DNA from: Acidobacteriota bacterium | GTDB taxonomy: Bacteria; Acidobacteriota; Terriglobia; Acidiferrales; UBA7541 | DNA length: 10,093 bases | Assembly (NCBI GenBank): GCA_003131985.1 | Contig: PKWH01000111.1 | Coordinates: 1 to 10,093 of the forward strand | Direction of reading: 5' to 3' | Shown here: positions 5,596 to 10,093 of the stretch, one piece after another | Position numbering within the stretch: position 1 is the first letter of the stretch | How the letters are laid out: every line of letters starts with the position of its first letter | The notes under the pieces: generated by a model | Databases searched by the model: none | What the model was told of the DNA's origin: nothing | What the model saw: only the letters and a program-made list of their open reading frames with translations | Position numbers and translations under genes: made by a program

Positions 5596-8445
5596 TTACG
5601 CGCTTTCCTGCCGCCCTGGACGTTCCTGCCGGCGCGGCCGTTCGCTGGGGGGAGGCATCTCCAGCGCTATGGTCTTCTCCATCTTGAAGCATTCGAGAAT
5701 GTCTCCCACTTTCACGTCCGCAAAATTCGACACGCCGACGCCGCATTCAAAACCTTGGCGCACTTCGTTGGCATCTTCCTTAAAGCGCTTCAGTGAAGTA
5801 ATCCGCCCGGTGTAAATCACAATGCCATCGCGCTGCACGCGAACTTCCGCGTCACGCTTCATGATGCCGTCTTGCACCGAACAACCGGCGATGGTTCCCA
5901 CGCCCTTGACCTTGAATGTGTTGCGCACTTCCGCGCGGCCAAGATAAGTTTCTTTGATCACCGGCGCAAGCAAACCGGACATGGCCTTCCTTAATTCATC
6001 CTGCAGCTCGTAAATGATCGTGTAGGGACGAATGTCCACGCCCTCGCGTTGCGCCAGCTCGGAAGCCTTTCGCTCCGGCTTCACATTGAACGCGACGATC
6101 ACCGCGCCGGAGGTCGATGCCAGAAGAACGTCGCTTTCGTTCACCGCTCCCACGCTCGCGTGAATTACTTTCAGTTTCACTTGATCGGTTGAAAGTTTCG
6201 GCAGCATTTCGTTCAGCACTTCCACGGAACCCTGCACGTCCGCCTTCACCACCACGGGAAGTTCTTTCACTTCGCCCACTTTCAACTGCTCGTGCAACTG
6301 ATCGAGCGTCAAGCGGCCGCTAGCCGATTTCGCCAGCGAAGCTTCGCGCTGCTTACCCTGGCGGTATTCAACGATGTGGCGGGCTTTCGCTTCGTCCGCT
6401 ACCTGAAATTGATCGCCGGCTTCCGGCACGCTCTGCAATCCAAGAACTTCTACCGGCGTGGATGGACCTGCCTGCTTGATGGCCGCTCCGCGATCGTCAA
6501 ACATCGCGCGAACCTTTCCGTACACCGCGCCGACTATGAACACATCACCCACATGCAAAGTGCCGTTCTGGACCAGCATCGTTGCCACCGGGCCGCGGCC
6601 TTTGTCCACGCGCGATTCCAACACCGTTCCGCTCGCCGGCACATCGGGATCAGCTTTCAACTCACGAAGGTCGCCCACCAGGAGAATCATTTCGAGCAGC
6701 TTCGGAATGTTCGTCTTCATTTTGGCCGACACTTCCACCATCACCGTGTCGCCGCCCCACTCTTCGGGCATCAATCCTTTGTCCGAAAGTTGGCGCTTCA
6801 CGCGTTCCGGCTGTGCGTCCGGCTTGTCGATCTTGTTGATCGCGACCACCATCGGAACCGTGGCTGCACGAGCGTGCGAAATCGCTTCTTCGGTCTGCGG
6901 CATGATGCCGTCGTCTGCGCCTACAACTAGTACCACGATGTCCGTCACCTTCGCGCCGCGCGCGCGCATGCGAGTGAACGCTTCATGACCCGGAGTATCG
7001 ATGAACACGATGCGCTTGCCTTGCACGTGCGCCTCATACGCGCCGATATGCTGCGTAATTCCGCCCGCTTCGCCACCCGCGACGTCGGCCTCTCGAATCA
7101 CATCGAGCAAGCTGGTCTTGCCGTGGTCCACGTGGCCCATCACGGTGACTACAGGTGCGCGCGGCACTTCGTTACCCGTGCGTTCTTCCTTGATCTTTTC
7201 TTCCTGAACCACCTGCTCTTCAAACGTGACCACTTGAACGATTCCGTTGAATGCTTCCGCTAAGTTTGTCGCGGTCGGCACGTCGAGCGCCTGATTGATG
7301 CTGGCGAAAACGCCTCGGTCGAGCAGCGTCTTCAACAATTCCTTGGCGCGAATATCCAGCTTCTCGGCCAGTTCGCGAACCGTAATTCCTTCCGTGACGG
7401 TGACGGCGCGGGGTTCGCGTTTAACCGGCGGAGCCTGTTCAATCTGTGTGGCGCGTCCAGGGCCTGCGCCTGCACGAGGACGCACAGGATGAAGTTTGCG
7501 CTCCCCTTCAGCGTAGCGCTTTTCAATCAGCGGACGCCCACGCGCGGGCGGCTTACGAGCATATAGGGGCTTGCCTGGTTCAGCCTTGGGAATACCCGCC
7601 CCCGGTCTTTGGCCTCCTACAGGATCCTGTCCAGGGCGACCGCCGCCACTGCCGGGGCGTTGCGGAAAACGGGATGGCGCTCCGCCTCCTGGCCGAGGAG
7701 CGCCGGGGCGACCTTGTCCCGGGGCACTTCCAGGCCGAGCCTGCCCGGGAGCGGAGGGGCGAAATCCTTGCGACGGTCGACCTTGGCTCGCGCCTGACGG
7801 AGCTCCAGAGCTCGCCGGATATCTTTGGCCGGATGTCGGCGCACCAGTTTGTCTGTATCCACCGGGTGCGGCAGATGGACGGAGACCGGGCGCACCACCC
7901 TGCCCGGGAGTTGCGCCGGGAGCTACAGGGCGTGAAGGAACAGTAGACTGAGGTCCCGGTGTAGCTGCAATGCCAGGCTTGGCAGCACGAGTTGCAGGCG
8001 GAGCCGATGCGGTGGCCGGGGCAACGCCTGGTTTTACCGCTGCTGGCGTTGCTTTCGCGGTTGGATGAATCGCAGCAGGCGCGGTAGCGGGTGCGGCGCT
8101 GCTAGCCGGACGCGCTTGCGCGGCTCCGGCCGGAACAGGCGTTGGACGCGCCGCAGGAGCCGTTGCTGCTGCAATCGAGGTAGCCGGTTGCGCAGGGGCA
8201 GCCGGGCGCGACGGCTTCGATTTCGCCGCTGCAGCCTTTACCTTCTCGGCTTCAGCCGCAGCTTCCTGCGCGGCCAAGCCCAGGAAATGCTTCCGCACGA
8301 GCTCGGCATGGGAATTGTCGATCGAGCTCGAGTGCGTCTTCTTCTCGCTGACGCCAACTTCCGGCAAGTACTCGATCAGGACCTTCGCCTTGATCTCGAG
8401 TTCCCTGGCCAGCTCATTGATTCGGACTTGATTAGGATCTGCCAT
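5596..8445 (-). CDS. infB: Translation initiation factor IF-2
   Basis: This GTPase delivers initiator fMet-tRNA to the 30S subunit and promotes 50S joining. The protein has 949 residues. An IF2 N-terminal module lies at about 5-55, then a low-complexity linker at about 60-330 rich in Ala and Pro and later Gly/Pro/Arg, then a second IF2_N module at about 352-400. The G domain shows every motif: G1 G-H-V-D-H-G-K-T (437-444), G2 G-G-I-T-Q-H (461-466), G3 D-T-P-G-H (483-487), G4 N-K-I-D (537-540), G5 S-A-K (573-575). Domains II-IV follow, including the C-terminal initiator-tRNA-binding part, then a short basic extension (about 930-949) rich in Arg, Pro and Glu. The start codon has a GAGG only 3 bp upstream, tighter than usual, but the N-terminus aligns with the family. 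It follows nusA by 31 bp, so both are probably on one transcript. There is no methionine between residue 1 and 436. Confidence 0.98.
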   Translation of the reverse strand: MADPNQVRINELARELEIKAKVLIEYLPEVGVSEKKTHSSSIDNSHAELVRKHFLGLAAQEAAAEAEKVKAAAAKSKPSRPAAPAQPATSIAAATAPAARPTPVPAGAAQARPASSAAPATAPAAIHPTAKATPAAVKPGVAPATASAPPATRAAKPGIAATPGPQSTVPSRPVAPGATPGQGGAPGLRPSAAPGGYRQTGAPTSGQRYPASSGAPSGASQGRPSQGFRPSAPGQARPGSAPGQGRPGAPRPGGGAPSRFPQRPGSGGGRPGQDPVGGQRPGAGIPKAEPGKPLYARKPPARGRPLIEKRYAEGERKLHPVRPRAGAGPGRATQIEQAPPVKREPRAVTVTEGITVRELAEKLDIRAKELLKTLLDRGVFASINQALDVPTATNLAEAFNGIVQVVTFEEQVVQEEKIKEERTGNEVPRAPVVTVMGHVDHGKTSLLDVIREADVAGGEAGGITQHIGAYEAHVQGKRIVFIDTPGHEAFTRMRARGAKVTDIVVLVVGADDGIMPQTEEAISHARAATVPMVVAINKIDKPDAQPERVKRQLSDKGLMPEEWGGDTVMVEVSAKMKTNIPKLLEMILLVGDLRELKADPDVPASGTVLESRVDKGRGPVATMLVQNGTLHVGDVFIVGAVYGKVRAMFDDRGAAIKQAGPSTPVEVLGLQSVPEAGDQFQVADEAKARHIVEYRQGKQREASLAKSASGRLTLDQLHEQLKVGEVKELPVVVKADVQGSVEVLNEMLPKLSTDQVKLKVIHASVGAVNESDVLLASTSGAVIVAFNVKPERKASELAQREGVDIRPYTIIYELQDELRKAMSGLLAPVIKETYLGRAEVRNTFKVKGVGTIAGCSVQDGIMKRDAEVRVQRDGIVIYTGRITSLKRFKEDANEVRQGFECGVGVSNFADVKVGDILECFKMEKTIALEMPPPSERPRRQERPGRQESA
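7456..8268 (-). repeat. Low-complexity Ala/Pro then Gly/Pro/Arg linker within IF-2
   Basis: Codons for about residues 60-330 of IF-2 encode a long, probably disordered linker. The part nearer the N-terminus is dominated by Ala, Pro, Thr and Val; the later part by Gly, Pro, Arg, Ser and Gln with recurrent G-Q-x-R-P-G units. The DNA is very GC-rich, which leaves long open frames on the opposite strand that are not genes. Long variable linkers are normal in this family. Confidence 0.7.
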
Positions 8446-8476
8446 CAGCCTCTTTCGCTACAATCTTCGCTGAAAT

Positions 8477-10045
8477 CTACTTCTCTGCGCCACCTTCTGT
8501 TTCGCTGCTTTCAACCGAACCACGCGAGGTTTCTTCGCCCGGAAGTTCTCTGGTGTCCGCCGTGCCCGGCGAATGTAACGGCTCCTCGTCGCGCACACTT
8601 GTTCCCTCGGTCGCTTCCGGAGCTTCGCCGGCATCCGGCGCCTCCGACGATTCCTGTTCCTCGCCTACTTCGGCCTTTTCAGATGCTTCGCCCACCTCAG
8701 GAGTATCTTGCGCCGCAACTGCTCCCTCCGGCGCCACTTCGGCTGCTTCCACTTGCTCCACGGGGCCGGCAGCCGCCTGCGTTTCCAGCATTTCGAAGTA
8801 AGCCGCTACGGACTGGTGAATCTTTTCCACCATCTTCTCGCCGATGCCCGGAATTTCCACCAGCTGCTCCGGCGTCATGTCCGCCAGCTTCTCGATAGAA
8901 GTGATTCCTGCAGACTCGAGTTTCTCGATCGTCTTCGGACCCACTCCCGCCAATTCAGTAAGCGGCGTTCCGGGAGCTGTAAGCGCGGCCATCTGCGCTT
9001 CGATCTCCCGGCGCTTCTCTTCCTCGCTCTTGATGTCGATATTCCAGCCGATCAATTTGCTGGCGAGCCGCACATTCTGGCCCTTCTTGCCGATAGCGAG
9101 CGAAAGCTGTGTGTCTTCGACGATCACTTCAAGTCTTTTTTCTTCCGGATCGACCACCTGCACGCGAGTAACTTTTGCCGGACTCAACGCCTTTTGCGCG
9201 AACGCGATGGTCTCTTCGTTATAAGGAATAATGTCGATCTTCTCGCCGCGCAGCTCCCGAATGATCGACTGCACGCGCATTCCCTTCATACCCACGCAAG
9301 CGCCGACAGGGTCCACGTCCTTGTCGCGGCTCTCGACCGCAATCTTCGTGCGCTCGCCGGCTTCGCGCGCAACCGCACGGATTTGCACTGTGCCGTCATA
9401 AATCTCCGGCACTTCCATTTCAAATAGCCGCTGCACCAGGGCAGGATCGGCGCGCGACACAACCACTTGCGGCCCTTTCGCTGCGCGCTCCACCGCGCGA
9501 ATCGTCACGCGCAGCCGGTCGCCAACGTTGTACGCTTCCAAACGTGATTGCTCGCGTTTCGGGAGCCGCGCTTCCGTGCGCCCCAGATCCACAACGATGT
9601 CCGGACCTTCCATGCGCTTCACAACGCTATTGATCAGCTCGCCGACGCGCGTGTGGAATTCGTTGTAAATCGTATCGCGCTCGGCCTCGCGCACTTTCTG
9701 CAGAATCACTTGCTTGGCCGTCTGCGCAGCAATTCTTCCCAGGACGTCCGTCGGTTTCGTTTCGATCACTTCGCCGCCCACCTCGATTTCAGGCTGGCGC
9801 TTTTTGGCATCTCCCAGCGAGATTTCGCGCAACGGGTCGGTAACTTCTTCCACCACTGTGTGAACAGAAAACACATCTACCTGGCCGGATTCTGGATTGA
9901 ACTTCGAGCGGATATCTTCCTCAGTACGGTAATATTTCCGCGCCGCGACCACCATCGCATCCTCAATGGCTGCGACAATGATCTCGGGTTCAATGTGTTT
10001 CTCCCGGCTGATCTGCTCGATTGTCTGGTACAGCAGACTCGCCAT
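8477..10045 (-). CDS. nusA: Transcription termination/antitermination factor NusA
   Basis: NusA binds RNA polymerase and nascent RNA and modulates pausing, termination and antitermination. The 522 residues show the RNA-polymerase-binding N-terminal domain (1 to about 125), with A-I-E-D-A near 26-30, then an S1 domain at about 134-200. KH1 has G-M-K-G (252-255) and KH2 has G-K-K-G (319-322) as nucleic-acid-gripping loops. A C-terminal helix-hairpin-helix region (362-417) has G-V-G-P (367-370) and G-I-G (400-402). The last 105 residues are an acidic, Glu/Ala/Ser-rich tail, probably disordered. The start has GGGAG 8 bp upstream. It is the first complete gene of the cluster here. rimP is commonly next upstream, but only 48 bases remain in the window and they do not show it. 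No disrupted motif is seen. Confidence 0.98.
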   Translation of the reverse strand: MASLLYQTIEQISREKHIEPEIIVAAIEDAMVVAARKYYRTEEDIRSKFNPESGQVDVFSVHTVVEEVTDPLREISLGDAKKRQPEIEVGGEVIETKPTDVLGRIAAQTAKQVILQKVREAERDTIYNEFHTRVGELINSVVKRMEGPDIVVDLGRTEARLPKREQSRLEAYNVGDRLRVTIRAVERAAKGPQVVVSRADPALVQRLFEMEVPEIYDGTVQIRAVAREAGERTKIAVESRDKDVDPVGACVGMKGMRVQSIIRELRGEKIDIIPYNEETIAFAQKALSPAKVTRVQVVDPEEKRLEVIVEDTQLSLAIGKKGQNVRLASKLIGWNIDIKSEEEKRREIEAQMAALTAPGTPLTELAGVGPKTIEKLESAGITSIEKLADMTPEQLVEIPGIGEKMVEKIHQSVAAYFEMLETQAAAGPVEQVEAAEVAPEGAVAAQDTPEVGEASEKAEVGEEQESSEAPDAGEAPEATEGTSVRDEEPLHSPGTADTRELPGEETSRGSVESSETEGGAEK

Positions 10046-10093
10046 TTGAGTTTCTCCCGAACATCAGTTCCAAGATATTTAGTTCCATGTCTC

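Noticed and set aside
6292..6930. 212-codon plus-strand open frame
   Set aside because: Antisense to the IF-2 G domain, whose motifs are all intact on the other strand; its His/Arg/Phe-rich composition is typical of a shadow.
7446..7946. 166-codon plus-strand open frame
   Set aside because: Antisense to the low-complexity IF-2 linker, with no recognisable domain or ribosome binding site.
8065..8898. 277-codon plus-strand open frame across the infB/nusA junction
   Set aside because: It is antisense to the IF-2 N-terminus and the NusA tail, very Arg/Pro-rich, and resembles no family; it is a by-product of GC-rich coding sequence.
10046..10093. End of rimP upstream of nusA
   Set aside because: rimP is expected here from gene order, but the 48 remaining bases show no recognisable RimP C-terminus in any frame.

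Overview
The window holds two unrelated blocks of high-GC bacterial chromosome. The right two thirds is a minus-strand translation and RNA-maturation cluster, nusA > infB > ylxP (DUF503) > rbfA > truB. The left third holds a plus-strand orphan secretin, and the window edge cuts a minus-strand FTR1/EfeU-type iron permease. A Gram-negative organism is certain from the secretin. Acidobacteriota is my best guess, from the gene order, the long Pro/Ala/Gly-rich IF2 linker and the fusion of secretin with FG-GAP (VCBS-type) repeats, but this is an inference that a 16S or marker-gene search would settle.

Layout. 1-292 (-): N-terminal 97 residues of the FTR1 permease, whose end lies outside the window. 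293-472: a 180 bp divergent intergenic region with a 25 bp palindrome next to the permease start and one candidate promoter in each direction. 473-3754 (+): a 1093-residue exported secretin. Its order is signal peptide, TPR-like helices, N-domains, first half of the secretin barrel, seven FG-GAP repeats, second half of the barrel, and a Pro/Gln tail. 3755-3809: short convergent gap. 3810-4784 (-): truB. 4785-4876: 92 bp gap with an A-tract. 4877-5236 (-): rbfA. 5236-5529 (-): ylxP, overlapping rbfA by one base. 5596-8445 (-): infB. 8477-10045 (-): nusA. No stretch over 300 bp lacks a gene. I saw no tRNA, rRNA, CRISPR array or insertion sequence.

The minus-strand cluster is read from nusA to truB. 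NusA controls transcription elongation, termination and antitermination. IF2 places initiator tRNA on the 30S subunit. RbfA matures the 30S subunit, and TruB makes pseudouridine 55 in tRNA. YlxP is a small conserved partner of unproven role. The layout matches the classical Bacillus-type nusA-infB-ylxP-rbfA-truB order, without ylxR and ylxQ between nusA and infB.

The most unusual object is the secretin. An apparently complete seven-bladed beta-propeller is inserted into the loop between two conserved blocks of the secretin barrel and is flanked on both sides by Ser/Thr/Gly-rich linkers. None of the assembly genes that normally accompany a secretin lies in the window.
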